A stretch of DNA of 46,318 bases from an uncultured Muribaculaceae bacterium (GTDB lineage Bacteria; Bacteroidota; Bacteroidia; Bacteroidales; Muribaculaceae), in contig CANQZK010000002.1 in the NCBI GenBank assembly GCA_947628285.1, positions 1 through 46,318 on the forward strand, written 5' to 3'. Below the pieces are notes generated by a model. It was not told the origin of the DNA, did no database searches, and saw only the letters and a list, made by a program, of their open reading frames with translations. The translations under genes were made by a program, and so were the position numbers. Below, piece by piece: positions 34,086-44,746 of this stretch (the stretch's first letter is position 1; the number at the start of each line of letters is the position of its first letter).

Positions 34086-36791
34086 ATGAAAGAATTAGCC
34101 ACGATTTATAATCCCGCCGAGGTTGAGGACAAGTGGTACGCCTACTGGCTTGAGAACAGACTGTTCCGTTCCACTCCCGACGCCCGTCAGCCTTACACGG
34201 TGGTGATTCCGCCCCCCAATGTGACCGGTGTGCTGCATATGGGACATATGTTGAACAATACCATCCAAGACATCCTGGTGCGTCGTGCGCGTATGGCCGG
34301 ATACAATGCCCTGTGGGTGCCCGGCACTGACCACGCTTCAATCTCCACCGAGACTAAAGTCATAGCCAAACTCGCTTCGGAAGGCATCAAGAAGACCGAC
34401 CTGACACGCGAGCAATTCGTAGAGCACGCATGGGAATGGACCCGCAAGCACGGCGGCATCATCCTGGAGCAGCTGCGCAAATTGGGCGCTTCATGCGACT
34501 GGGAACGCACCTCCTTCACCATGGACGAGCCCCGCTCACGCGCCGTCATCAAGGTGTTCTGCGACCTCTATGAAAAGGGCCTGATTTACCGCGGCCTGCG
34601 TCCCGTCAACTGGGATCCGGTGAACCGTACCGCTATCAGCGACGACGAGGTGATGTTCGAGCAGGAGCAGAGCAAGCTCTACTATCTGCGCTATTACCTT
34701 GCAGACGACGAGGCAAATATCCCCGCAACCGATGGCGCCGTGATACACACCGACGCCGAGGGTCGTCACTACGCTGTGGTGGCCACCACACGCCCGGAGA
34801 CCATCATGGGCGATACCGCCATGTGCATCAACCCCAAGGACCCCAAGAACACCTGGCTCAAAGGCCATAAGGTGATCGTGCCCCTGGTGGGCCGCGTAAT
34901 CCCCGTTATCGAGGACCGCTACGTGGAGATGGACTTCGGCACCGGCTGCCTCAAGGTAACGCCCGCCCACGACAAGAACGACTATGCCCTGGGCCAGAAG
35001 CACAACCTTGAGATAATCGACATCTTCAACGAGGACGCCACCGTGGCTGAAGTTGCCGGCATGTACGTGGGCATGGACCGCTTTGATTGCCGCAAGGCCA
35101 TCGTGGCCGACCTGGAGAAGGCCGGTCTGATGGAAAAGGTTGAGGACTACACCAACAACATCGGTCTGAGCGAACGCACCCGCGTGCCCATCGAGCCGCG
35201 CCTGTCCATGCAGTGGTTTGTGCGCATGGAGCACTTCGCCAAGGAGTCGCTCGGCCCCGTTATGGACGATATCATCCGCTTCGTGCCCGACAAATACAAG
35301 AACACCTACCGCGTATGGCTTGAGAACATCAAGGACTGGTGCATCAGCCGCCAGCTGTGGTGGGGCCACCGCATCCCGGCATGGTACTACCGTGTGCCCG
35401 GCTCGCCCGCCGAAGCCGAGGAGAGCATCGTTGTGGCCGAAACCTTGGAGAAAGCCGTCGACAAGGTCCGCGCCCTGCCCGGCTGCGCCGACCTTCAGCC
35501 CTCCGACCTGCGTCAGGACGAGGACGCCCTGGACACATGGTTCTCATCCTGGCTCTGGCCCATCTCGCTGTTCGACGGCATCAACAATCCCGGCAACGAG
35601 GAAATCAACTACTACTATCCCACCGCCACACTGGTCACCGGCCCGGACATCATCTTCTTCTGGGTAGCACGCATGATCATGGCCGGTTATGAATACGTGG
35701 GCCGCGAACCCTTCAAGAACGTTTACTTCACCGGTATTGTGCGCGATAAATTAGGCCGCAAGATGTCCAAGATGCTGGGCAACTCGCCCGACCCGCTGGA
35801 ACTCATCGCCAAATACGGCGCCGACGGCGTGCGCATGGGCATGATGTTGGCCGCTCCCGCCGGCAACGACATCATGTTCGACGAGAGCCTGTGCGAACAG
35901 GGCCGCTACTTCTGCAACAAGATCTGGAACGCCTTCCGCCTGATGCAGGGCTGGCAGGTGGACGAGAAGCTGGAGCAGGCCGAGGCATCGCGCATCGCAT
36001 CCAAGTGGTTCGCCTCCAAGCTCAGCGCCACAGCCGCCGAGGTCGAGGACCTGATGAACAAGTTCCGTCTCAACGAGGCGCTCATGGCCATCTACCGCCT
36101 GTTTGTCGACGAGTTCTCGTCATGGTATCTCGAGATGGTCAAGCCCGCCTACGGTCAGCCTGTCGACCGCGTGACAATCGGCGAAGTCAAGCAGTACTTC
36201 GACGCCCTGCTGCGCCTTATCCATCCCTTCATGCCCTTCATCACCGAGGAACTGTGGCAGCACATCGAGACACGCGCCGCCGGCGAGTCGATCATGTACG
36301 CAACCCTGCCGCAGTCCGGACAGACGGACGCCGCCTTGCTGCGCGAGATGGAGACTGTCAAGGAAATCGTTTCAGGCGTGCGCGGCGTACGTGCCAAGAA
36401 GAACATTCCCTCCAAGGACGCGCTGACGCTCAACATGGTGGGCCGCATCGATCCGACTTACGTTCCCGTCATTGTCAGGTTAGCTAACCTGGACGCCGTC
36501 AACTTCGGCTGCGAGCACGATGCCGGTGCCGCATCATTCATGGTAGGCACGCTGGAGTGCAACATTCCGCTGACATCGGCCATCGACGTGGACGCCGAGG
36601 TGACCCGTATCCGCAAGGACATCGAGTACCTGGAAGGTTTCCGCCGCTCCGTGGAGAAGAAGTTGTCAAACGAGCGTTTCGTGTCCGGCGCACCTGAGGC
36701 CGTCGTGAACAACGAACGCAAGAAGTTGGCCGACACGGACGAGAAGCTGGCCAACCTCAAAGCCGCACTCTCTGCTCTGACCCAAGGCTGA
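34086..36791 (+). CDS. valS: Valyl-tRNA synthetase
   Basis: [22 protein letters not shown] (HIGH-like), [12 protein letters not shown] (KMSKS-like). Confidence 0.97.
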   Translation: MKELATIYNPAEVEDKWYAYWLENRLFRSTPDARQPYTVVIPPPNVTGVLHMGHMLNNTIQDILVRRARMAGYNALWVPGTDHASISTETKVIAKLASEGIKKTDLTREQFVEHAWEWTRKHGGIILEQLRKLGASCDWERTSFTMDEPRSRAVIKVFCDLYEKGLIYRGLRPVNWDPVNRTAISDDEVMFEQEQSKLYYLRYYLADDEANIPATDGAVIHTDAEGRHYAVVATTRPETIMGDTAMCINPKDPKNTWLKGHKVIVPLVGRVIPVIEDRYVEMDFGTGCLKVTPAHDKNDYALGQKHNLEIIDIFNEDATVAEVAGMYVGMDRFDCRKAIVADLEKAGLMEKVEDYTNNIGLSERTRVPIEPRLSMQWFVRMEHFAKESLGPVMDDIIRFVPDKYKNTYRVWLENIKDWCISRQLWWGHRIPAWYYRVPGSPAEAEESIVVAETLEKAVDKVRALPGCADLQPSDLRQDEDALDTWFSSWLWPISLFDGINNPGNEEINYYYPTATLVTGPDIIFFWVARMIMAGYEYVGREPFKNVYFTGIVRDKLGRKMSKMLGNSPDPLELIAKYGADGVRMGMMLAAPAGNDIMFDESLCEQGRYFCNKIWNAFRLMQGWQVDEKLEQAEASRIASKWFASKLSATAAEVEDLMNKFRLNEALMAIYRLFVDEFSSWYLEMVKPAYGQPVDRVTIGEVKQYFDALLRLIHPFMPFITEELWQHIETRAAGESIMYATLPQSGQTDAALLREMETVKEIVSGVRGVRAKKNIPSKDALTLNMVGRIDPTYVPVIVRLANLDAVNFGCEHDAGAASFMVGTLECNIPLTSAIDVDAEVTRIRKDIEYLEGFRRSVEKKLSNERFVSGAPEAVVNNERKKLADTDEKLANLKAALSALTQG

Positions 36792-36813
36792 CACTCAGCC
36801 AACCGATAACCTA

Positions 36814-36843
36814 AGCGCCCCGACCGAAACCGGCCGGGGCGCT
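36814..36843. terminator. Terminator hairpin after valS
   Basis: AGCGCCCCG...CGGGGCGCT then TTGTTGG. Confidence 0.7.
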
Positions 36844-36867
36844 TTGTTGGGGGGGGTATGTCTATGC

Positions 36868-38859
36868 TCAGAGAGCCACTTTCACGCCGTTGATGATGTA
36901 AATGCCGCGGTCCAGGCCGTCGATGACGGTTGATCCCTCGCCGTTGCAGTTGACGGTGCGCACCATGCGTCCGTCAGGACGATACAGCTGATAGGAAGCG
37001 GGAACGTCGGACGATACGACCAGTGCGCCGTCCTTGACGCTTGCGCTGAACGATGCTGACGGTGCGATGATGTCCTCGACACCTGAAGCATCAACCACAA
37101 AGGTGATGATGCGCGAGTAAATCGACTCGCCGCCCTTGTATGATGTGGCTTTGATGCGGTATTTGTGTTTGCCGACAACGTCGCGGGCCATCTCAACGTA
37201 AACCAGGCCCATGGGCTTTCTGTAATCCACGCCGTTTTCAAGCACCTTGTACTCCTGCCACTCGCCGTTGTCAATCTTGCGTTCTACGATGTAGTTCACG
37301 CCGGTCTCGCCGTTGAGGTCGTCAAAACAGATGGTGGGAAGGCCGTTGTTGGTGATTTTGCGGGGCAGCGGGGGAGCGATGCGCCACTCATGCACGTACT
37401 GGACTTCGGGGTCGAAGCCGGGACGCGAGCGGAAATTGGCAAAAACCTTGCCGGCCGGGGTCAGCTTGCCTTCAATCACTACCGAGCGGGCGTCCTCAAC
37501 CCAGTTGTAGAAGGCGTGGCGCTCCAGGAAGGGACATTCGTCAAACGCCTTGAGCATGTCGGTGAGCCATGCCACCTGCTTGTCGGAGTTAGCCTTGGTG
37601 TGGGGGCGCTTGACGGTGGTCTGCTTGCCGTCCTTGTCCAACAGGATGTTGAACTCGGCGTCAAGGCGTACGCCTTCGCGGTCGGGCCATGACTCGTTGG
37701 TCCAGTTGGCGCCGTTGTTCCATTCGGTAATCCACATGGGGCGGCCGCCGTAATTGTTCCGGCACAGATTGTTGATGTTGTCGGTCAGGCCCTTGGGAGT
37801 CTGGTTGTTCCAGTACATATGGGTTGCGACAAAGTCGACACGGTAGTTGAGCGAGTCGGCCATCTGGATGAACTTGCGCAGCCAGTCCTTGTTGATAGCG
37901 TCGGGCGCGGGCGAGCCAAGGCGCAGGCCGGATGCCAATAGGTCGGGCCACTGGCGCAGACAGCCGTACTGGCTCATGTCGGCTTGGTCGCTATGGTCGG
38001 GCTCGTTGTGGCCCAGTGCATTGGAGGTGTTGGTGCGCGAGCCGATGCGGTCAAAGCCGTCCCAGCTGCTGTTGTGACGCATGGGGATGAACTCCCAGTC
38101 CTGAGCGGGCTCGTCGGATGCGCCCCAGGAGTAATACCAGGTGGAGCGGGTGATGCCGGTGACGTCCAGGCCGCAGATACCGCGCTTGCCTATGCGGTCC
38201 ACGCGGCACACGCGGATGAAGGACACAAAATCCAGGCCCTCAGGCATCACGGGCACTTCAAGGTCCTCATTGAAGGCGGTGAACACGCGGGAGTAGCCCG
38301 TACCGTCAAGGTTATTGGCAAAGGTTGCCGAGTAGCCGCGACGCAGCTTGAACGAGCGGATGTTGTTGTTGAAATCGCCAAGCAGCTCGGTGGGAAGGTA
38401 CTTGTTGAATTTGGTCATCTTCTTCTCGCGGTAAAACTTGTCCTGGTCGCAGACTTTGGACTGGCCGCCGTAATTGGCTTCGGTGTAGACGGTCAGAGGG
38501 GCGCTCATGCCGTCGGCAATGATTTCGGAGCCGTTGCCGTAGAGGCCCAGGCGGTCCTTGGCGGGGTCGAACGCGCGGCCGCCTACGGTCACGTATTTGA
38601 GGAAATCCTTCTCAACTTCCGAGGGCAACAGGCCTTCGAAAATGAGTTGCGACGAGTTGTCGGTGAGGTCGACTGTGGAGTTGACCAGCGGGGTCGTTCC
38701 GGTTAGACGCAGGATGGCGCCCGGTTTGACCACCGCCTTGGTATCGGTGATCGATTCGCGGCTCACTTCGCCTTTGTCCACGTTCAGATCGGCGGCAAAG
38801 GATGAAAGACAAACCGACATCGATACCCCGAGTGTGATAAGGGGTCGGATTATTTTCAT
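36868..38859 (-). CDS. Secreted glycoside hydrolase-like protein (GH128-type catalytic core)
   Basis: Signal peptide MKIIRPLITLGVSMSVCLSSFA; LTVYTEANYGGQSKV; LGHNEPDHSDQADMS; LGSPAPDAINKDWL; DFVATHMYW; MWITEWNNGANW; C-terminal sorting-like domain. Confidence 0.65.
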   Translation of the reverse strand: MKIIRPLITLGVSMSVCLSSFAADLNVDKGEVSRESITDTKAVVKPGAILRLTGTTPLVNSTVDLTDNSSQLIFEGLLPSEVEKDFLKYVTVGGRAFDPAKDRLGLYGNGSEIIADGMSAPLTVYTEANYGGQSKVCDQDKFYREKKMTKFNKYLPTELLGDFNNNIRSFKLRRGYSATFANNLDGTGYSRVFTAFNEDLEVPVMPEGLDFVSFIRVCRVDRIGKRGICGLDVTGITRSTWYYSWGASDEPAQDWEFIPMRHNSSWDGFDRIGSRTNTSNALGHNEPDHSDQADMSQYGCLRQWPDLLASGLRLGSPAPDAINKDWLRKFIQMADSLNYRVDFVATHMYWNNQTPKGLTDNINNLCRNNYGGRPMWITEWNNGANWTNESWPDREGVRLDAEFNILLDKDGKQTTVKRPHTKANSDKQVAWLTDMLKAFDECPFLERHAFYNWVEDARSVVIEGKLTPAGKVFANFRSRPGFDPEVQYVHEWRIAPPLPRKITNNGLPTICFDDLNGETGVNYIVERKIDNGEWQEYKVLENGVDYRKPMGLVYVEMARDVVGKHKYRIKATSYKGGESIYSRIITFVVDASGVEDIIAPSASFSASVKDGALVVSSDVPASYQLYRPDGRMVRTVNCNGEGSTVIDGLDRGIYIINGVKVAL

Positions 38860-38969
38860 GATATAATTATGGGTTATGATTAGTTTATAATTTTTCAAGT
38901 GCAAAGATAATACATCGCGTCCTGACCGATGCGATGTAAAATCGCAAAAAAAGAGGGATAATTCGTTTT

Positions 38970-39281
38970 TTACGTCGCTCCGGCCCATGTGGAGCCGCAA
39001 ATCAGGGCATAGGCCAACAATCCCACCACCGCAGCAAGGCTGACCGAGCCCAGCGCGAGGCATATCTTGGCGACGATCTTGGCGGGCTTGCCCCCGCTGA
39101 GCGAGGTGCAGGCCGAGACCAGGAACAGGATGGCGGCCGAGGGCAGCAGCAGACCGAAGCAGAGCAGCGTGAATGCGCCGTAGCTCATGCCGGTCAGCGA
39201 AGCGCCGTCGGCCAGCATCCGGGCGCATATCCCGCACAGCGTGTCCCACGAATTTGTCGTGACGGCTTCAAGCAATATCAT
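38970..39281 (-). CDS. Hypothetical membrane protein
   Basis: 103 aa with hydrophobic helices; overlaps the start of the next gene by 4 nt. Confidence 0.6.
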   Translation of the reverse strand: MILLEAVTTNSWDTLCGICARMLADGASLTGMSYGAFTLLCFGLLLPSAAILFLVSACTSLSGGKPAKIVAKICLALGSVSLAAVVGLLAYALICGSTWAGAT

Positions 39282-40168
39282 TTGTCGTCAATATAGCGTT
39301 TGAGGATATCGCCGTAGGCGTCGATGCGGCGGTCTCGCAGGAAGGGCCACCAGCGGCGCACCTGCTCGGAGCGCTGCAGGTCGATGTCGATGAAGGCAGT
39401 CTCCTCGTTGTCGGCCGAGGCGCGGAACAGAAACTCGCCCTGCGGACCGGCCACAAAGGAATTGCCCCAGAATCTGATGCCTCCCGTGGCACCTGAGGGG
39501 TCGGGCTCGTGGCCTACCCTGTTGACTGTGACCACCGGGAGGCCGTTTGCCACGGCATGTCCGCGCTGGACGGTCACCCAGGCCTCGAGCTGACGGGCCT
39601 GCTCGTCGGCGGTGTCGCTTGACTCCCAGCCGATGGCGGTGGGATAGATGAGCATGTCTGCCCCGGCCAGGGCCATCAGGCGGGCAGCCTCGGGGTACCA
39701 CTGGTCCCAGCATACGAGGACGCCCAGTCGGCCCACGGAGGTGTCGACGGGCTTGAATCCGATATCGCCGGGTGTGAAATAAAATTTCTCATAATAAGCC
39801 GGGTCGTCCGGGATGTGCATCTTGCGGTACTTGCCGGCAACCGAGCCGTCAGCGTCGAATACCACGGCGGTGTTGTGGTAGAGTCCGGGGGCGCGGCGTT
39901 CAAACAGCGAGGTGACAATCACCACCTTGTTTTCGCGGGCCAGGCGGGCATAAAATTCCGTGGCTTCCGTATCAAGCCCGACGGCCTGATCGAAGACATC
40001 GACTGCCTCGGTCTGACAGAAGTAGAGTCCGTCGTGCAGTTCCTGATTGACAATCAGGCGAGCGCCATCGCGGGCCAGAAGTGCCGTTTTCTCGGCTATG
40101 CGCCGACGGTTGTCCTCGCGGTCGGCGGTGTTATGCTGTTGTATGATACCTGTTCTGAGTGTTTTCAT
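39278..40168 (-). CDS. aguB: N-carbamoylputrescine amidase / carbon-nitrogen hydrolase
   Basis: LIVNQELHDGLYFCQ...GKYRKMHIPDDPAYYEKFYFTPGD...LGVLVCWDQWYPEAARLMAL; next to aguA. Confidence 0.93.
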   Translation of the reverse strand: MKTLRTGIIQQHNTADREDNRRRIAEKTALLARDGARLIVNQELHDGLYFCQTEAVDVFDQAVGLDTEATEFYARLARENKVVIVTSLFERRAPGLYHNTAVVFDADGSVAGKYRKMHIPDDPAYYEKFYFTPGDIGFKPVDTSVGRLGVLVCWDQWYPEAARLMALAGADMLIYPTAIGWESSDTADEQARQLEAWVTVQRGHAVANGLPVVTVNRVGHEPDPSGATGGIRFWGNSFVAGPQGEFLFRASADNEETAFIDIDLQRSEQVRRWWPFLRDRRIDAYGDILKRYIDDK

Positions 40169-41220
40169 ATGGGCAGTACGTCTTTGGGCAACTGCATGGT
40201 GGCGCAATGCAGCGAACCATGCTGACAGATGAGCGGCCGGCAGTCGACACGCTCGATGATATGGTGGGGATAGGCCACGCGCACAATGCGCTCGGCCAGG
40301 AGGTCGTTCTGCGGCTGTCCATATGACGGCAGCAGGACGGCATCGTTGATTACCAGATAGTTGGCATAGGTGGCAGGCAGGCGCTCGCCGTCCTCGTCGT
40401 AAATCGGGTCGGGCAGCGGCAGTTCCAGCAGGTTGTAGGGCATGCCTTCAGGGGTACGCAGGTTCATGACGGAGCTGCGCAGATTGTCAAGCATCTCGGC
40501 CTGCTGGTCCGTGTCGCGGCCGGATGTGGGATGGCCTACGAACATGATTGTGTCGTCGGGGCAGAGACGCGCCAGCGTGTCGATGTGGCCGTCGGTGTCG
40601 TCGCCTACTATGCCGCCGCCCTCCACCCACAGGATGTGGCGGGCGCCGAGTGTCGATGCGAGTTTGCGCTCTATGTCAGCGCGGTCCATGCCGGGGTTGC
40701 GTGTGGGCGTCAGCAGACAGTCCGGCGTGGTCATGATTGTGCCGCGGCCGTCGCTCTCTATCGAGCCGCCTTCAAGGATGAACGCGTTCTCGTCGCGGTA
40801 CTCGCCGCGCAGCAGGCCGGCGGCCACCATGCGGGCTGTCACGCCGTTATCGGCCGATGCCTCGAACTTGCCGCCCCAGGCGTTGAAGCTGAAGTCGGTT
40901 ATGACCGGCTTTCCGTCGGCGTCGCACGTCACGATGGGGCCGTAATCGCGCGTCCAGGTGTCATTGGTGGGGGTGTCGAAGTAGAGGATGTCGCCGGGGA
41001 CGCCGCTAAGCATATGCCGGGCACGGGATGTGTCCGGCGCCACGACTATGACAGCAGCGTGGCGTGCGATGGCCTCGACCATCCGCACATAACATTCCTC
41101 TATATCGGCCAGCATGTAGGCCCAGTCGGTGCCGGAGTGCGGCCATGCCACCATGACGGCGCCCTGGGGCTCCCACTCGGCGGGCCAGCGCACGGCGGGC
41201 TCGTTATTCTTCATTGTCAT
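40165..41220 (-). CDS. aguA: Agmatine deiminase
   Basis: RWPAEWEPQGAVMVAWPHSGTDW...NDTWTRDYGPI...LEGGSIESDGRGTIMTT...GHIDTLARL. Confidence 0.95.
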   Translation of the reverse strand: MTMKNNEPAVRWPAEWEPQGAVMVAWPHSGTDWAYMLADIEECYVRMVEAIARHAAVIVVAPDTSRARHMLSGVPGDILYFDTPTNDTWTRDYGPIVTCDADGKPVITDFSFNAWGGKFEASADNGVTARMVAAGLLRGEYRDENAFILEGGSIESDGRGTIMTTPDCLLTPTRNPGMDRADIERKLASTLGARHILWVEGGGIVGDDTDGHIDTLARLCPDDTIMFVGHPTSGRDTDQQAEMLDNLRSSVMNLRTPEGMPYNLLELPLPDPIYDEDGERLPATYANYLVINDAVLLPSYGQPQNDLLAERIVRVAYPHHIIERVDCRPLICQHGSLHCATMQLPKDVLPI

Positions 41221-41443
41221 AATCGCTCAGTGAATTCCATACATCGTTGCGGTCGGCGAGGTATTCCTCGCAGAAGTCCATAAAGCCGTGCTTTTCGCTG
41301 TGTCCGTTTATGTGACACCATTCGCGGTACTGAAGGTGCAGGTCATCGTCATCGGCAATGGCGCGCTTGAATTCGGCCTCGGCTATGTCCAAACTGTGTG
41401 CCTGTTGTAAAATCTGAACGAAAAAATCAGTGATATCTTCCAT
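41204..41443 (-). CDS. Hypothetical acidic small protein
   Basis: MEDITDFFVQILQQAHSLDIAEAEFKRAIADDDDLHLQYREWC; overlaps aguA start. Confidence 0.65.
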   Translation of the reverse strand: MEDITDFFVQILQQAHSLDIAEAEFKRAIADDDDLHLQYREWCHINGHSEKHGFMDFCEEYLADRNDVWNSLSDYDNEE

Positions 41444-41589
41444 TATAATATGCAGAGATGCGAGATACAAGGTTTTGCGCAAATGTAACGAATATATTTC
41501 GGATAGGACTTATCCGAGAGGTTATTTTTAGTTAAATAAACAAAGGTGAACGCATAATCGTTTACAATAAAAACAAAATTCAATATCGT

Positions 41590-42213
41590 ATGAAAAAAAC
41601 TCTCCTCGCAGCCATAGCCCTTATAGCCATGCTTGCAACCTCATGCAGCCCGTTCACGCTGGTCAACAGCGAGACTTACAACGGCGCTGACCTGGCTCAA
41701 TACAAGACCTTCCACATCGTATCGCCGGCCGACGGTGCCCTACCCCCGGGCATGCAGCTTGTGACATACTACAACATAGCCGCCGCCATCCGCGAGCAGA
41801 TGATTGAGCGCGGCTACACCGAAGACCCCAACTCGGCCCTGCTGGTCAACATCGGCCTGACCGTGCACAAGGAAATCGAGACCGAGCCGGCGCTGCCTCC
41901 CGGCTACATGCCCTATGCCGGACCTTACTACAACGGCTATTATCCGTATTTCATGTATCCCCGCAACCTGTACTGGGACAATTATTACGCCAACGCCCGC
42001 GTAATCACGGGAATATACAAGGAGGGCGTGCTGACCATGGATATGGTGAACATCCAGCAGAAACTGCCCCTCTACTCGGCATCCGTGGCCACGATTCTTG
42101 AAAACGGCAACAGCCAGTTCCGCAACCTCAGCGGCATAGCGGAGGCCGTGCAGACCCTGTTCTCTAAATTCCCCGTTCCTCTGGAACCGCAATACCGCCT
42201 GAACAAGAAGTAA
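41590..42213 (+). CDS. DUF4136-type lipoprotein
   Basis: Lipobox LATSC; YKTFHIVSPADGALPPG...GYTEDPNSALLVNIGLTVHKE. Confidence 0.8.
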   Translation: MKKTLLAAIALIAMLATSCSPFTLVNSETYNGADLAQYKTFHIVSPADGALPPGMQLVTYYNIAAAIREQMIERGYTEDPNSALLVNIGLTVHKEIETEPALPPGYMPYAGPYYNGYYPYFMYPRNLYWDNYYANARVITGIYKEGVLTMDMVNIQQKLPLYSASVATILENGNSQFRNLSGIAEAVQTLFSKFPVPLEPQYRLNKK

Positions 42214-42235
42214 TGTAACAGCTCATACTTACGGG

Positions 42236-42269
42236 GCGGGGCCTGAGTCGGATTCGACTCAGGCCCCGC
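42236..42269. terminator. Strong terminator hairpin between convergent genes
   Basis: GCGGGGCCTGAGTCG-gatt-CGACTCAGGCCCCGC, 15-bp perfect stem. Confidence 0.85.
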
Positions 42270-42288
42270 TTTGTGATTGTAACGGCTT

Positions 42289-43260
42289 TTATGCCAATAT
42301 CTTATAAACGGTGTATGCCACGTAGCAGGCAAACATAAGCAGACCTTCGCTGCGGGTGATGGTGCGCTTCTTGTAGAACCAGCCTACAAACCAAAACAGC
42401 AGCGAGGCCCCGACCAGCGTGGAGAGGTCAAACACGCCTATCTGTCCGAACGCCAACGGCTTGATGACCGAAGTAAGGCCCAGCACGAAGAACACATTAA
42501 ATATACATGAGCCTATCACGTTGCCCAGGCACAGTCCGGGGAAGCCGCGCATGGCCGCAACGGCCGATGTGGCCAGCTCGGGCAGCGAGGTGCCGGCCGC
42601 GAGGATGGTCAGGCCGATAAGGGCCTCGGACCAGCCCAGTATGCGGGCCACGCCCACGGCGCCGTCGACAAACAACTGTCCGCCGAATATCAGCGCGGCA
42701 AGGCCGCCTACAAGGTAGACCAGTGCGCGCCACAGCGGCAACTCTTTCTGCCGGGCGCCGTCGGCGGCAACAGGTTCATCGGGCTGCGGCATGTGTTTGG
42801 CCGACGCTATGGTATAGCGCATGAACACCACGAAGAACAGCAGCAACAGCAGGCCGTCAACTCGCGTCACCACCATGGGACCGCTGTCAAGCAGCGGCGA
42901 CAGGCCCATGACCAGCAACACAACCGACGACAGAATCATCAGCGGTATCTCGTTGACCAGCACGCCGCGCGTTACCCCGATGGGCTTGATCATCGCCACT
43001 ACGCCTATGATGGCAAGGATGTTGAAGATATTGCTGCCCACAATGTTGCCCACGGCCATCTCGGTCGACGCCTTGAAGGCGCTCATCACCGACACGACCA
43101 GCTCAGGCGCGCTCGTCATCATGGAAACGATGGTCAGCCCGACTATGAAATCGGACATGCCCATGCGCTTGGCCACTGCAGCCGAGCCTTCTGTCAGATA
43201 GTTGGCGCCGCCCAGTATCAGAACCAGGCCGACCACCAACAACAGTATACTGATAAGCAC
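42289..43260 (-). CDS. Calcium/sodium antiporter (CaCA family)
   Basis: Two repeats FIVGLTIVSMMTSAPELVVS...GNIVGSNIFNILAIIG and LIGLTILAAGTSLPELATS...GNVIGSCIFNVFFVLG. Confidence 0.94.
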   Translation of the reverse strand: MLISILLLVVGLVLILGGANYLTEGSAAVAKRMGMSDFIVGLTIVSMMTSAPELVVSVMSAFKASTEMAVGNIVGSNIFNILAIIGVVAMIKPIGVTRGVLVNEIPLMILSSVVLLVMGLSPLLDSGPMVVTRVDGLLLLLFFVVFMRYTIASAKHMPQPDEPVAADGARQKELPLWRALVYLVGGLAALIFGGQLFVDGAVGVARILGWSEALIGLTILAAGTSLPELATSAVAAMRGFPGLCLGNVIGSCIFNVFFVLGLTSVIKPLAFGQIGVFDLSTLVGASLLFWFVGWFYKKRTITRSEGLLMFACYVAYTVYKILA

Positions 43261-43269
43261 GGGGCGCGG

Positions 43270-44127
43270 TTATTTATCGGCCTTGAAGCTCATGTCCAGT
43301 CCCTTGACCGAGTGTGTCAATGCGCCTACGGAGATGAAGTCTACTCCGGCCTCGCCGTAGCTGCGCAGGGTGTCCAGCGTGATGCCTCCGGATGATTCAA
43401 TCTCAACCGACGGATTCTTGGAGCGGATAAGCCGAACGGCCTCGGCTGTGGCTGCGGGAGTGAAGTTATCCAGCATGATGCGGTCCACGCCGGCGGCCAG
43501 CGCCTCGTTGATTTCGGCGGTGTCGCGCACCTCCACCTCTATCTTGAGATCCTTGCCGTTCTCCTTGCACCAGGCCTTGGCACGGCCCACCGATGCGGTG
43601 ATGCCACCGGCAAAGTCGTTATGATTGTCCTTGATGAGAATCATGTCGAACAGACCGATGCGGTGGTTGGCGCCGCCGCCTATCTTTACGGCCTGTTTCT
43701 CCAACAGACGCATGCCGGGCGTAGTCTTGCGGGTGTCCAGGACCTTGGCCTTCAGCCCTTCAAGGCGCTGCTGGTACTTGGCCGTGGTGGTGGCTATGCC
43801 GCTCATGCGCTGCATGATGTTGAGCATGATGCGCTCTGTCTGGAGCAGCGAGCGCACAGGACCTTCCACCACGAAGGCAATGTCGCCGGGGCGCACATGG
43901 GCACCGTCCTCAATCATCACCGTCATCCGCAGCGACGGATCGAATTTCGCAAACACGCGGCGGGCAATGTCCACACCGGCCAGGATGCCCTCTTCCTTGA
44001 TGAGCAGATGCTGGCGGCCCATGGCGTCGGCCGGTATTGTGCTGAGGGTGGTGGCGTCGCCGTCGCCCACATCTTCGGCGAAAGCTAACGTGAGCAAATC
44101 GTCTATTAATTGGTCTTGAGTTTTCAT
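43270..44127 (-). CDS. nadC: Nicotinate-nucleotide pyrophosphorylase (carboxylating)
   Basis: NIMQRMSGIATTTAKYQQ...VLDTRKTTPGMRLLEKQAVKIGGGANHRIGLFDMILIKDNH. Confidence 0.96.
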   Translation of the reverse strand: MKTQDQLIDDLLTLAFAEDVGDGDATTLSTIPADAMGRQHLLIKEEGILAGVDIARRVFAKFDPSLRMTVMIEDGAHVRPGDIAFVVEGPVRSLLQTERIMLNIMQRMSGIATTTAKYQQRLEGLKAKVLDTRKTTPGMRLLEKQAVKIGGGANHRIGLFDMILIKDNHNDFAGGITASVGRAKAWCKENGKDLKIEVEVRDTAEINEALAAGVDRIMLDNFTPAATAEAVRLIRSKNPSVEIESSGGITLDTLRSYGEAGVDFISVGALTHSVKGLDMSFKADK

Positions 44128-44182
44128 AGCTGTGATTTTTTTGTAATTTTGCGCAAATATAATCAAAAATCAGCAATCGCAG

Positions 44183-44656
44183 ATGAAAATTCAGCTCATT
44201 TGTATCGGGACAATGCGTGATTCCGGCTTGCGCGAGCTTGTCGACCGCTTCAGCGCGCGCATCCCGCACTATATGCCCTTCGAGGTCGTATCCCTGCCGG
44301 ATGTCAAGGCCACAAAGGCTCTGACCCCTGACCTGCAGAAGATTCGGGAGGGCGAGGCCATACTTGCGCGGGTATCGCGCGCCGACTGCATGATTCTGTT
44401 CGACGAACGAGGCCGCGAGCTGACGTCGCGCGAATTTGCCGACTTCATCAGTCGCAAGGCCAACACCCTTGGCGGCAATCTGTGCCTGGTGATAGGCGGC
44501 CCTTACGGCTTCTCGGCGGACGTATACGCACGCGCCGATGGCAGCCTGTCCCTGTCTCGCATGACCTTCACCCACGAGATGGCCCGCTTCATCGCCGCCG
44601 AACAAATCTACCGCGCCATGACCATCCTCCGCAACGAACCCTACCACCACGACTAA
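44183..44656 (+). CDS. rlmH: 23S rRNA (pseudouridine1915-N3)-methyltransferase RlmH
   Basis: LCLVIGGPYGFSADVYARADGSLSLSRMTFTHEMARFIAAEQIYRAMTILRNEPYHHD. Confidence 0.96.
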   Translation: MKIQLICIGTMRDSGLRELVDRFSARIPHYMPFEVVSLPDVKATKALTPDLQKIREGEAILARVSRADCMILFDERGRELTSREFADFISRKANTLGGNLCLVIGGPYGFSADVYARADGSLSLSRMTFTHEMARFIAAEQIYRAMTILRNEPYHHD

Positions 44657-44680
44657 CGTATCCGACCCGACTATAAACTT

Positions 44681-44715
44681 AGAACTGCGGAGTGCTATGG
44701 GCATTCCGCAGTTCT
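44681..44715. terminator. Terminator hairpin after rlmH
   Basis: AGAACTGCGGA...TCCGCAGTTCT. Confidence 0.75.
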
Positions 44716-44746
44716 TGATGTGTTATTTTCGTGATGTTTATCCGGG

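Noticed and set aside
39278-41220. aguA/aguB pair as a novel system
   Set aside because: Standard agmatine-to-putrescine pathway; ordinary chromosomal operon
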